Assembly (NCBI GenBank): GCA_044227985.1 | Contig: JBGAVT010000023.1 | Location: 1-11,542, forward strand | DNA: 11,542 nt | Direction: 5' to 3' | DNA from: CAZUNB01 sp044227985 | Lineage (GTDB): Bacteria > Patescibacteriota > Saccharimonadia > Saccharimonadales > JAGPDM01 | Shown: in pieces, positions 1 through 6,644 of the stretch | Layout of the letters: each line of letters starts with the position of its first letter | How positions within the stretch are numbered: the first letter of the stretch is position 1 | Translations under genes and position numbers: made by a program | The notes under the pieces: generated by a model | Databases searched by the model: none | What the model saw: the letters and a program-made list of their open reading frames with translations, nothing else | Told to the model about the DNA's origin: nothing

Positions 1-1
1 T

Positions 2-523
2 AGTGTCGATAACGACCACTATCCACGAGGTTCTGATTTACCGACTGCCGACCAAGCGGCTCTAAGTGGCGTTGGTGGTATCTGTATTGGTACAGGATAC
101 AGTGACGGCTGTAGCTCAACGATTAACCGTGGCATCGAACTCGAATCTTTTCATCAAATGCTAAAGCCGTATGTTGGTAATGCACCAAACATTTCCCCGC
201 ATGACGTTGCGATTACCATCGACATGGGAGCAGGCAATCAAGATATAACCATTACTGGAATCGCGTACTACGGCATACAGCCTGATGCAGTCGGAGATGA
301 TGGAGCAGCAATTATTACTGATGGTGTTACTGATAATAATGCTGGTTTTGCATACTTTGTGTATGCTCTTGATGAGCCAAATGCTGAGTGCACAGGCGGT
401 GAGGCACTGAGTCTGACTGCTGAAAACGGAACGTTTGCTCGAAATGGTGCAAAAAATACACTCGGTGATTCAAAAAATACTGGATGCGTAGTTCTGTTAG
501 CTGGTTCGATAGTACAACCGTAG
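2..523 (+). CDS. 3' part of a probable exported pilin-like protein
   Basis: The frame is open from base 2 to the TAG at 521-523, so the window holds the last 173 residues of a longer protein. The start and any signal or prepilin peptide lie upstream. The opening VDNDHYPRGSDLPTAD resembles the stretch after the N-terminal helix in type IV pilins and type II pseudopilins, where an aromatic-Pro motif precedes short turns. The rest is rich in Gly, Asp, Asn, Thr and Ala with short hydrophobic strands (ITITGIAYYGI, FAYFVYAL, CVVLLAGSIV), as in secreted beta-rich domains. Four cysteines fall in two pairs, ICIGTGYSDGC and a C-terminal pair 32 residues apart, which suggests disulfides and an extracytoplasmic location. 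There is no C-terminal anchor or LPXTG motif. Coding status is firm. The pilin call is inference from the first few residues, and another secreted beta-sandwich protein is possible. Confidence 0.6.
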   Translation, partial: SVDNDHYPRGSDLPTADQAALSGVGGICIGTGYSDGCSSTINRGIELESFHQMLKPYVGNAPNISPHDVAITIDMGAGNQDITITGIAYYGIQPDAVGDDGAAIITDGVTDNNAGFAYFVYALDEPNAECTGGEALSLTAENGTFARNGAKNTLGDSKNTGCVVLLAGSIVQP

Positions 524-815
524 CTCCTGCCATAATTAATTCTGAAAGAAATATTTTCTAGTCCCTACAGCAGTTGATTGTAGGCGTAAAACAAATACAA
601 TTAGAATCATATGCTATGACTATGCACTTGTGGTCGAACAAAAATTACTTCTATAGTCTAACGAACGAGAGATAATTCTTTTGATATTTTTTTTAGACTG
701 CTCCTCGCAAGAACGGAAGCTTCAAATATGGCTCTCACCACTGTTGAAATTCAATATTTATGAATCTTCAAGCCAATGGTTTAGCTATCCTTAATAAGTT
801 AAACATTATATAGTA
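524..815. other. Non-coding AT-rich stretch without recognisable gene
   Basis: Between the pilin-like gene and the promoter at 816 I see no open frame with a plausible ribosome binding site on either strand. A short inverted repeat, CCTACA (564-569) and TGTAGG (579-584), could fold into a 6-bp hairpin with a 9-base loop 40 bases after the stop. It has no following T-run, so it is a poor intrinsic terminator. A second inverted repeat, AGTCTAA (655-661) and TTAGACT (693-699), has a 31-base loop containing a run of eight T. Nothing else stands out. Confidence 0.5.
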
Positions 816-844
816 TTGACAATATGCAATGTATTTGCTATATT
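816..844 (+). promoter_or_regulatory. Near-consensus sigma70-type promoter with extended -10
   Basis: The -35 box TTGACA (816-821) is a perfect consensus. A 17-base spacer leads to TATATT (839-844). The -10 is preceded by TGC (836-838), giving the extended TGnTATATT form. Transcription would start near 851, about 34 bases before the ATG of the 49-codon gene at 885. This is one of the two strongest promoter matches in the window; the other is at 10967. It could also serve the metalloprotease gene, since no T-tailed terminator is visible between 1034 and 1169. Confidence 0.8.
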
Positions 845-884
845 GTAAATACCCTATAAAAATAAAAAGAAAGGAAACAAAGAA

Positions 885-1034
885 ATGGGAATCTTTGGAC
901 TCGGCGACGAAAACGCCAAAAAAATAGCTGTTAAAGACGGCGACGCAAAATCAACATCTAAGCAGGCTGATACAAAAGCCACGAAAGCAAAGATGGAAGC
1001 AAAGAAAGAAGCCGGCGGCTGCGAATTTTGCTAG
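885..1034 (+). CDS. 49-aa lysine/alanine-rich small protein ending in GGCEFC
   Basis: The ATG at 885 follows a ribosome binding site AAGGAA (871-876) by 8 bases and lies about 34 bases downstream of the start expected from the 816 promoter. The frame gives 49 residues and stops at TAG 1032-1034. The product begins MGIFGLGDENAKK, continues as a low-complexity hydrophilic stretch of Lys, Ala, Thr, Asp and Glu without predicted membrane segments, and ends in Gly-Gly-Cys-Glu-Phe-Cys. All cysteines are in that tail, which looks like a flexible tether presenting a CxxC end. A tail of this kind could bind metal, be oxidised, or be modified as a peptide precursor, but no modifying enzyme is encoded nearby. 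I do not recognise the family. The signals for expression are good, so I think it is real. The lethal-factor-like protease gene follows at 1169. Confidence 0.7.
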   Translation: MGIFGLGDENAKKIAVKDGDAKSTSKQADTKATKAKMEAKKEAGGCEFC

Positions 1035-1120
1035 GCCGATAGGCTTATGCCCGGGGTGACCCTCGGGCGGTGATTAGCGAGAAAAGTAGTGGTACACTCG
1101 CTCCACCGCCAGAGGGTTGC
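1035..1120 (+). ncRNA. Putative structured RNA element with competing hairpins (cis-regulatory candidate)
   Basis: This intercistronic stretch is clearly more GC-rich than its flanks and is full of complementary segments. A small hairpin, GCC-GATA-GGC, spans 1035-1044. Next is a strong hairpin at 1049-1068, where GCCCG-GGG and CCC-T-CGGGC form 8 bp with one bulged T around a TGA loop. A longer alternative fold pairs ACCCTC (1059-1064) with GAGGGT (1112-1117), GGCGGTG (1066-1072) with CACCGCC (1104-1110), and AGCGAG (1076-1081) with CTCGCT (1097-1102), leaving a 15-base loop. The two folds share bases 1059-1068 and exclude each other, as in riboswitches and attenuators. No T-run follows, so it is not a plain terminator. 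It matches no RNA family that I know. It could act in cis on the protease gene or be a processed RNA. Confidence 0.5.
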
Positions 1121-1168
1121 AGGACAAAACATTGTAACTAAAATACAAAAGATACAAAGAAAGTAAAC

Positions 1169-3385
1169 ATGGAACATACGCGCCCCCAGTTAGACAACAC
1201 AGAGCCAAAAGAATCTCTACCGAGACGAATTGGTGCACACGTGAGAGAACATCTAGGTAGGTACGTACTAGCCGGTATTCTCGGAGTTTCGGCTAGTGTT
1301 GTTGCGAACGAAAACATGGATGATCCTTTAGTTGGCGGTGAAGATGGGTTAATTGAAAACGTAGCAATAAGCCCCATTGGGGATAGCAAGATTGTTTCAA
1401 AGGTTGTTGAGCGTGTAAGAGGCCTAGACTCTCATGATAAGATTCTAGAGCAAGTCAAAAAAACAGCCTCAAAGCATGGCGATATTACTGTGTATGATGG
1501 TAGTGTAGCTCCGGAAGCGGCATCTGGTGATTATTATATAATTGCTGACAGTAAAGCCAACGCAAACAATGATGAGACTGTTGAATCAGCGAGGATTACG
1601 AACTTTGCAAAAGAGCTTTGGTCGGACGAAAAAAGTGCGGCCGGTCTAGTCACGCCACTATCATATGAAACAAGAGATAATTATGTGGGGACCAGGAAAC
1701 GTACTCAAGAAGCTATTGCGTCTGTTGGTTTTTCCAAAACTCCGCAAGAGGCTGCTGAGCTCGTTAGAGCTTTAGCCATCGAGATGCAGCAACAGGGAGT
1801 AGATGCGTCTCAGGTTATCGATGCGACGGATGAAGCTTTATTGGAAGAGGTTATGCTTAAGTTGGAAGAAAGTGGTAAGGGAAGCCTTGGGATTAAAGTA
1901 GAAATTTCACAAACTGATGTTGAGGATTCTGTGACTGCTTTTTCGGAAGAAAAGACTAATGATGATGGTGATCTTGTTTTTTCTCGCCCTGGCGATATAC
2001 GCGTTGAGTACATACAAACTGCAGATGAAAAGAAGCTTACAGATGCTCTACACAAAAAAGAGGTAGAACAACAAAACCGCGAGAACGAAAAAGAGAACCA
2101 GAAAACAAAAGAAGCAACCGTACCTCAACCAACGGAAACAACTAATCAGAAGGAAGAACGTTTAGTGGCATGTGATGCAGAACTTGGTGAAGTGATGAAT
2201 ATGGATATTGAAGCAACGATTGAAGGTTATGAAAATACCACGACGGTATTTTCTAACGATGAGGCAAATTTTTTATCTGAAGTTATCAATGGCGCCGAAA
2301 GCCCTAACGATGCACTAGTTGTGGTTAATGGGATGTTGAAGGAAAAAGGTTTTGATGTAGTCATTGAGATTCCTAGTCTAAAAACACATCCTGAGGAGTT
2401 CGTTGATGGTGAAGGTACTGAAATACCCGAAAGTGATAATCAAGATTATTTGACTTCCGAGAGTGAAAAAGATATATACTTCCCACCAACTGCACTTAGT
2501 GATGATCAAATGAAGGGAGCGATACAAGACGCTGTTAATGCACTTCATAATGCGCCAGACACTATGCTTTCGAAGTCAGGTACGAGTCACGTGCTCTTGT
2601 TCAATGAGGTGTATTTTAATGGACACAAAGAAGGTGATGGTAAGTTTAAGCCAGGTGATAAGCTTGGCGGTACAGCGGATGGAGAGGTTATACGACTTAG
2701 CCTTGATGCAGTAAATGCTGAGACAATGTGGCACGAGCTTGCTCATAACATTTCGGAAGCTTTGTGTGATAGCAACATCCCAGCTATAGATGCACTTATC
2801 TTGGATAATGATAAGTATCTAAAAGACAAACATCCGACACCTTATGGAGCGGTAAATAAAAACGAATACCTCGCAGAAATGATTGAGGAGCTACTGAAGG
2901 GGAATATATTCATCGATGGCGAAGTTTCGCAAGCGCAGGCTGTGGTATTGGATTTGCTCGTTAATGAAGTTGGTATATCGAAAGAATTCTTTGCTTTCCA
3001 GCATAAATATCGTAATGCCAAGTGGGGATTTGAGTCGCCATGTGATTTTATAAACAGAGGTGCCCCAGAAGAAGACGGATCAATATATTTCGATGAAGAT
3101 CGTCTAGTTGGGTCAGATTTGGTTGGCAAGATAAATGATACTAAAGTAGTCGTCACGCCTGACGGAACCCTTACGAGACTTTTCTATGTTACCGACAGTG
3201 AAGGAGAGAGCAAAAGATTAGCAATTTTCAGAGAGCCAAATAATATTCCTTTCGATGATGACTACAAGTTTGCAGACTCAATCCTTATGCAGAATAGAAT
3301 AATGCCGCAGTTAGGTATCTCGACCGACGATAAATTATCATGGCAATTTTTTAGTGAGGGGAAGCTTGTAATGGTTGTTTATTAA
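1169..3385 (+). CDS. Large exported protein with lethal-factor-like (ATLF/M34-type) zinc metalloprotease domain
   Basis: The protein has 738 residues. A basic N-terminus (RR at 19-20, R26, R31) precedes a short hydrophobic stretch at about 32-46 ending SVVA, consistent with a signal peptide or weak anchor. Residues about 50-285 and 330-500 are acidic and unrecognised, joined by a Lys/Glu/Gln-rich linker (about 285-330). The catalytic motif is HELAH at 522-526. Downstream lies YGAVNKNEYLAE, with Y559 seven residues before E566. In anthrax lethal factor the motif HEFGH is followed by YGxxN and the zinc ligand Glu, with the same Tyr-to-Glu spacing (Y728, E735). I therefore infer zinc ligands H522, H526 and E566, general base E523, and Y559 as transition-state stabiliser. 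Residues 571-738 have no family I recognise. The ATG at 1169 has only a weak AAAGAAAG binding site. Substrate is unknown; export suggests action on the cell surface or on a partner cell. Confidence 0.8.
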   Translation: MEHTRPQLDNTEPKESLPRRIGAHVREHLGRYVLAGILGVSASVVANENMDDPLVGGEDGLIENVAISPIGDSKIVSKVVERVRGLDSHDKILEQVKKTASKHGDITVYDGSVAPEAASGDYYIIADSKANANNDETVESARITNFAKELWSDEKSAAGLVTPLSYETRDNYVGTRKRTQEAIASVGFSKTPQEAAELVRALAIEMQQQGVDASQVIDATDEALLEEVMLKLEESGKGSLGIKVEISQTDVEDSVTAFSEEKTNDDGDLVFSRPGDIRVEYIQTADEKKLTDALHKKEVEQQNRENEKENQKTKEATVPQPTETTNQKEERLVACDAELGEVMNMDIEATIEGYENTTTVFSNDEANFLSEVINGAESPNDALVVVNGMLKEKGFDVVIEIPSLKTHPEEFVDGEGTEIPESDNQDYLTSESEKDIYFPPTALSDDQMKGAIQDAVNALHNAPDTMLSKSGTSHVLLFNEVYFNGHKEGDGKFKPGDKLGGTADGEVIRLSLDAVNAETMWHELAHNISEALCDSNIPAIDALILDNDKYLKDKHPTPYGAVNKNEYLAEMIEELLKGNIFIDGEVSQAQAVVLDLLVNEVGISKEFFAFQHKYRNAKWGFESPCDFINRGAPEEDGSIYFDEDRLVGSDLVGKINDTKVVVTPDGTLTRLFYVTDSEGESKRLAIFREPNNIPFDDDYKFADSILMQNRIMPQLGISTDDKLSWQFFSEGKLVMVVY

Positions 3386-3415
3386 TCTTAGTAAGTTGAA
3401 TTTATCAAAATATGT

Positions 3416-3448
3416 TTTTAAGATTGATTATCATATTTAAAATCTTAA
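3416..3448. repeat. AT-rich inverted repeat after the metalloprotease gene
   Basis: TTAAGATT (3418-3425) and AATCTTAA (3441-3448) are perfect complements around a 15-base loop. A third copy, AATCTTA, sits at 3384-3390 just at the protease stop and could pair with the same left arm. The stem is AT-rich and lacks a T-tail on the plus strand, so it is at best a weak 3' end signal. Confidence 0.3.
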
Positions 3449-3492
3449 CTAGTATGAGTCCAGTACCGCCTATGGCTTGGGGAGCAACTCCA

Positions 3493-3530
3493 AAACTAAA
3501 AGACCACCCATATGGGTAGTCTTTTAGTTT
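3493..3530 (-). terminator. Intrinsic terminator of the tRNA, possibly bidirectional
   Basis: The two 17-base arms 3493-3509 and 3514-3530 are complementary around an ATAT loop. On the minus strand the core GACTACCC-ATAT-GGGTGGTC is followed by TTTTAGTTTT, a textbook intrinsic terminator, and starts directly at the last base of the tRNA CCA end. The only non-Watson-Crick position is a G-U wobble in minus-strand RNA but a C-A mismatch in plus-strand RNA, which points to use for the tRNA. The converging protease transcript may also end here, since the plus strand gives CTTTTAGTTT after the stem core. Confidence 0.85.
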
Positions 3531-3606
3531 GGTAGCAGGGGCGAGGCTTGAACTCGCGACCTCAGGCTTATGAGTCCTGCGCTCTAACCAACTGAGCTAC
3601 CCTGCC
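3530..3606 (-). tRNA. tRNA with anticodon CAT, most likely elongator tRNA-Met
   Basis: The reverse complement folds as a 77-base cloverleaf with an encoded CCA. It has acceptor GGCAGGG, D arm GCTC/GAGC with loop AGTTGGTTA, anticodon loop CTCATAA (CAT at 3572-3570), variable loop AGGTC, T arm GCGAG-TTCAAGC-CTCGC, and 3' CCCTGCT plus ACCA. It is not an initiator: the first acceptor pair is intact (a G1-U72 wobble) and the anticodon stem lacks the three G-C pairs. CAT is also the genomic anticodon of tRNA-Ile2, the substrate of the TilS encoded next door. The acceptor pairs A4-U69 and G5-C68 differ from the C4-G69 and C5-G68 that mark tRNA-Ile2 in E. coli, so Met is preferred. The pair closing the anticodon loop is an A31-G39 mismatch. 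Confidence 0.9.
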
Positions 3607-3694
3607 TCGTCAAGATCTGCTTCATTTTTGTACTTCTAAAACTTTTCTCGAGGAAATACTTTTACAAGTACGGTCATTCCGCAATCTTTCCTCT

Positions 3695-3729
3695 AAATTT
3701 CTTAAACACTTCGTTGGTTCAAGAAATTT
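3695..3729. repeat. 9-bp perfect inverted repeat upstream of tilS
   Basis: AAATTTCTT (3695-3703) and AAGAAATTT (3721-3729) are perfect complements separated by 17 bases, and the right arm runs into TTTTGGG. It may form a weak terminator-like hairpin or be a binding site. It lies between the divergently oriented tRNA and tilS, so an operator role is possible. Nothing else recognisable lies between 3607 and 3820. Confidence 0.4.
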
Positions 3730-3821
3730 TGGGAACTCAAATAAATGAGCATAGATAACTATAACAGAGATGAGTTTTGTAGGGAAGTGGTAACTCGGTG
3801 TCTTCGAATGATGAATCAGCC

Positions 3822-3859
3822 AGCTCTATTTTATAAAGATGTACTGATAGAATAGAGTT
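3822..3859 (+). promoter_or_regulatory. tilS upstream region: -10-like box and hairpin covering the ribosome binding site
   Basis: TATAAA (3832-3837) is a plausible -10 box, without a clear -35, giving a leader of roughly 15 bases. Separately, AGCTCTATT (3822-3830) can pair with AATAGAGTT (3851-3859) over nine positions with one G-U. This would hide the only purine-rich binding site, AGAG (3854-3857), directly against the ATG at 3860. The hairpin can form only in transcripts that start upstream of 3822, so translation could depend on which promoter is used. Confidence 0.4.
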
Positions 3860-4765
3860 ATGAAAATTATTTTGGCGGTGAGTGGTGGAGTTGATTCGGC
3901 ATGTATGTTGCATGCCCGGAGATATAATCCTGATTTTCTCAGCATCCCAGAAGATACAAACTATGAGAATACTGAAGTTATGGTTGCGCATTTTGACCAT
4001 GGTATTCGCAGCGACAGTAGTGCCGATGCTCGATTTGTTGAAGCCTTGTCCGATAGGTGCGGCTACAAATTCGTACTTGGACATGGACACTTAGCAAAAA
4101 ATACTAGTGAGGCGGTGGCACGTAAGGCTCGTTTTGATTTCTTACGAAGTTTGTTGAAAAATAAGGGTGATACGATTGCCACAGCTCATCATTTCGACGA
4201 CAAACGTGAAACACAAATAATTAACTTATTGCGCGGAACAAATCGTAAAGGCATGTCAGTTCTGCAGAATACAGGTGAAATAATCCGACCACTACTCGAC
4301 AAATCTAAGGCAGAAATATACGAATATGCCTTAAGGAATAATTTAGAATGGGTCGAGGACAGCACTAACCTAAGTGATGAGTACCTACGAAATCGCCTGC
4401 GTCGGCACTATATGCCTGCGCTAATGAACAATAAAATTTTATGGGATTCTATCGATAATGTTGATCTATTGAACGCCGAGATAGAAAGCTTACTGGACAA
4501 AATAAAAGTAAATGTTTTGATGGGTGAATCGACAATTGTTCGAAAGCAATATCTGTCGTTACCAAAGCCTATTAGGCTGAATATTTTAGAGCCAATTTAT
4601 TCTCAACTTTTGCATGCAACAAGTGAAAAGCAAAAATTGACTCGGGCGCGATTGGAACAACTTGATGACTGGATCTGCGATCTTTCTAAAAATCATAAGC
4701 GTGATATTGCTGGTAAAATAGTTGTAGAATTAGCAAATAACGCCGTTACACTGAAGGCAAAATAG
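3860..4765 (+). CDS. tilS: tRNA(Ile)-lysidine synthase
   Basis: TilS uses ATP and lysine to turn C34 of tRNA-Ile(CAU) into lysidine, so that the tRNA reads AUA as isoleucine. The PP-loop SGGVDS is at residues 8-13. Further family blocks follow in order: HFDHGIRSDSSADARFVEAL, TAHHFDDKRETQIINLLRG (family pattern HHxDDxxET), the RPLL block, and the Asp-Ser-Thr-Asn...RNRLRRHYMPAL block that contacts the tRNA. At 301 residues it is much shorter than E. coli TilS (about 430) and close to the short form with little or no C-terminal domain. An in-frame TAG at 3848-3850 leaves the ATG at 3860 as the first usable start. A tRNA with anticodon CAT lies 250 bases away on the other strand. The 3' end of the gene overlaps the ftsH promoter. 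Confidence 0.93.
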   Translation: MKIILAVSGGVDSACMLHARRYNPDFLSIPEDTNYENTEVMVAHFDHGIRSDSSADARFVEALSDRCGYKFVLGHGHLAKNTSEAVARKARFDFLRSLLKNKGDTIATAHHFDDKRETQIINLLRGTNRKGMSVLQNTGEIIRPLLDKSKAEIYEYALRNNLEWVEDSTNLSDEYLRNRLRRHYMPALMNNKILWDSIDNVDLLNAEIESLLDKIKVNVLMGESTIVRKQYLSLPKPIRLNILEPIYSQLLHATSEKQKLTRARLEQLDDWICDLSKNHKRDIAGKIVVELANNAVTLKAK

Positions 4766-4773
4766 CGTATACT
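4745..4773 (+). promoter_or_regulatory. ftsH promoter at the end of tilS
   Basis: TATACT (4768-4773) matches the -10 consensus at five of six bases. GTTACA (4745-4750), 17 bases upstream, is a partial -35 box inside the last codons of tilS. Transcription from about 4780 would leave a leader of some 30 bases carrying the ftsH ribosome binding site. The sequence around the -10 is very like that before murJ. Confidence 0.6.
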
Positions 4774-4811
4774 GCAACTACTTATAAGTATTTTTGAAGG
4801 AAGGAAATCAT

Positions 4812-6644
4812 TTGAATAATCAGACACGGAGTATCGGATTTGGCCTTATCGTCTTGCTGTTGATCGGCGCGGCGGTTTATCTTGGCAATCAGTCACCACA
4901 ACTCAAAGAAATACCAATCACTGAAGTTGCATCTCGCGTTAACGACGGAGAGATAAAGAAGATTGACCAAAAAGGTAACTCACTAGAAATCACGTTAAAG
5001 GGTGATGATAGTGCAAAGTACAAGAGTAAGAAAGACCCGAGTAGTTCATTGCAAGAACAGGGAATAAATGTAGATAAAAAAGGCGTTCAATTGAACGTCG
5101 ATGATCCTGAGCAAAGTGGATTTGATACATTTGTGACGATTTTACCTATTATTTCCATAGCGTTATTTATCGGTTTGTTCTTTATGATTTTTCGCCAAGC
5201 ACAGGGCCAAGGCAACCAAGCTATGAATTTCGGTAAAAGCAAGGCTAAAGTGTATGGTGAGGATAAGAAGAAAACGACATTTAAAGAGATAGCTGGAAAT
5301 ATTGAAGCCAAAGAGGATTTAGAAGAAGTTGTTGAATTTCTGAAATTCCCTAAGAAATTTCAAAGTATAGGTGCCAAAATTCCTAAAGGTGTATTACTTG
5401 TTGGTGCACCTGGTACTGGTAAAACTATGCTAGCTCGAGCTGTCGCCGGTGAAGCCAAAGTTCCTTTCTTCAGTATCTCTGGCTCTGAATTTGTCGAGAT
5501 GTTTGTTGGTGTTGGTGCTAGTCGTGTGCGAGACCTATTTGGTAAAGCTAAAAAGAATTCTCCATGTATTATCTTTATCGACGAAATCGATGCTGTTGGT
5601 CGACGGCGTGGCTCAGGTATGGGTGGCGGTCACGATGAACGTGAACAAACTCTCAACCAGATCCTAACTGAAATGGACGGTTTTGAAGGTGAGACAAACG
5701 TGATAGTCCTAGCAGCAACTAACCGAGCTGACGTACTTGATCCAGCGCTTTTACGACCAGGACGATTTGACCGCCGTGTCCAGATCAGCCTACCTGAACG
5801 AAAAGATCGTGAAGCGATCTTGCGAGTTCACTTCGAAAATAAACCAATCGACGACACTGTTGATATTGACGCATTAGCTGCAAAGACTGCTGGGAGCAGT
5901 GGTGCAGATCTAGCTAACATCGCTAATGAATCGGCTATTATCGCTGCCCGACGAGACAAGAAGAAAATAGGTAATGCAGAATTGACTGAAGCATTCGAAA
6001 AGATTGCGATTGGCCCCGAGCGTAAGAGTAAGATCATGAATGAAAAAGAGAAAGAAATGACGGCGTATCATGAAGCCGGACATGCAATCGTTGGTCACGT
6101 ATTGCCATTAAGCGACCCAATCCACAAGGTTACTATCATCCCACGAGGTGGAACTGGTGGCGTGACTTGGGCAATTCCGCCAGAAGACAAGAGTTACCAC
6201 AGTATCAACGAATTCAAAGATGTTTTAGCAAGAATTATGGGCGGCCGAATTGCTGAGAAAGTTATCTATGGTGCTGAAAATGTTACCACTGGTGCTGGAA
6301 GTGATTTGAAGAAAGCTGCTGAGCTAGCTCGTGAAATGATTACTGAGCAAGGTATGGGCGAAAAATTGCGGGATATTGTTTTCAATACTGAGCAAAATAG
6401 TGGTTTGATGTTTGACCGGATGGTACACGATAAACCGTATTCAGAGGACACTGCTAAGTTGATTGATTCTGAGGTAGAAAATTTGATTACTGAAGCGGCT
6501 CGTAGAGCTGAAGCTGTAATTTCTGCCAACAAGAAACCCCTCAAAGTGTTGGCTGATAAGCTACTCGAAGTAGAGACGGTTGATGCTGATCAAGTGATTG
6601 AAACTCTAAAAGATGCAGTTATGCCAAAAGCTGCTGAACTCTAA
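4812..6644 (+). CDS. ftsH: ATP-dependent membrane zinc protease FtsH
   Basis: FtsH is a hexameric AAA+ protease of the inner membrane that extracts and degrades damaged or short-lived membrane and cytosolic proteins. I choose the TTG at 4812, because the strong ribosome binding site AAGGAAGG (4797-4804) lies 7 bases upstream. A TTG at 4794 is in frame but would put that site inside the gene. The product has 610 residues. It has two N-terminal membrane segments (about 10-27 and 103-126) flanking a small extracytoplasmic domain. The AAA+ module carries Walker A GAPGTGKT (198-205, with Ala where Pro is usual), Walker B with D257 and E258, and the second region of homology from about 305. The peptidase has HEAGH at 420-424 and third zinc ligand D498 in the TGAGSDL block. 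All catalytic residues are present. The unusual order next to tilS is typical of many bacteria. Confidence 0.97.
   Translation: MNNQTRSIGFGLIVLLLIGAAVYLGNQSPQLKEIPITEVASRVNDGEIKKIDQKGNSLEITLKGDDSAKYKSKKDPSSSLQEQGINVDKKGVQLNVDDPEQSGFDTFVTILPIISIALFIGLFFMIFRQAQGQGNQAMNFGKSKAKVYGEDKKKTTFKEIAGNIEAKEDLEEVVEFLKFPKKFQSIGAKIPKGVLLVGAPGTGKTMLARAVAGEAKVPFFSISGSEFVEMFVGVGASRVRDLFGKAKKNSPCIIFIDEIDAVGRRRGSGMGGGHDEREQTLNQILTEMDGFEGETNVIVLAATNRADVLDPALLRPGRFDRRVQISLPERKDREAILRVHFENKPIDDTVDIDALAAKTAGSSGADLANIANESAIIAARRDKKKIGNAELTEAFEKIAIGPERKSKIMNEKEKEMTAYHEAGHAIVGHVLPLSDPIHKVTIIPRGGTGGVTWAIPPEDKSYHSINEFKDVLARIMGGRIAEKVIYGAENVTTGAGSDLKKAAELAREMITEQGMGEKLRDIVFNTEQNSGLMFDRMVHDKPYSEDTAKLIDSEVENLITEAARRAEAVISANKKPLKVLADKLLEVETVDADQVIETLKDAVMPKAAEL

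Noticed and set aside
564..584. Terminator for the pilin-like gene.
   Set aside because: The 6-bp hairpin has no T-run after it on the plus strand.
1080..1110. GTGGTAC inside the structured RNA looks like the tRNA-binding bulge of a T-box leader.
   Set aside because: The match is only seven bases, the following ACCGCG part does not fit, and there is no Stem I with a specifier loop; the upstream space is occupied by the 49-codon gene.
1082..1125. AGTGGTA followed by GGTTGCAGGAC suggested a degenerate tRNA-like element.
   Set aside because: No acceptor stem, no paired anticodon arm and no T-loop consensus could be made; the same bases form the longer hairpin better.
1138..1389. Minus-strand frame of 83 codons overlapping the protease start.
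   Set aside because: It lies inside the real gene's coding sequence, has no ribosome binding site or recognisable motif; other antisense frames in the window were dismissed for the same reason.
4794..4811. TTG at 4794 as the ftsH start.
   Set aside because: It would place the ribosome binding site AAGGAAGG inside the coding region; TTG at 4812 has correct spacing from it.
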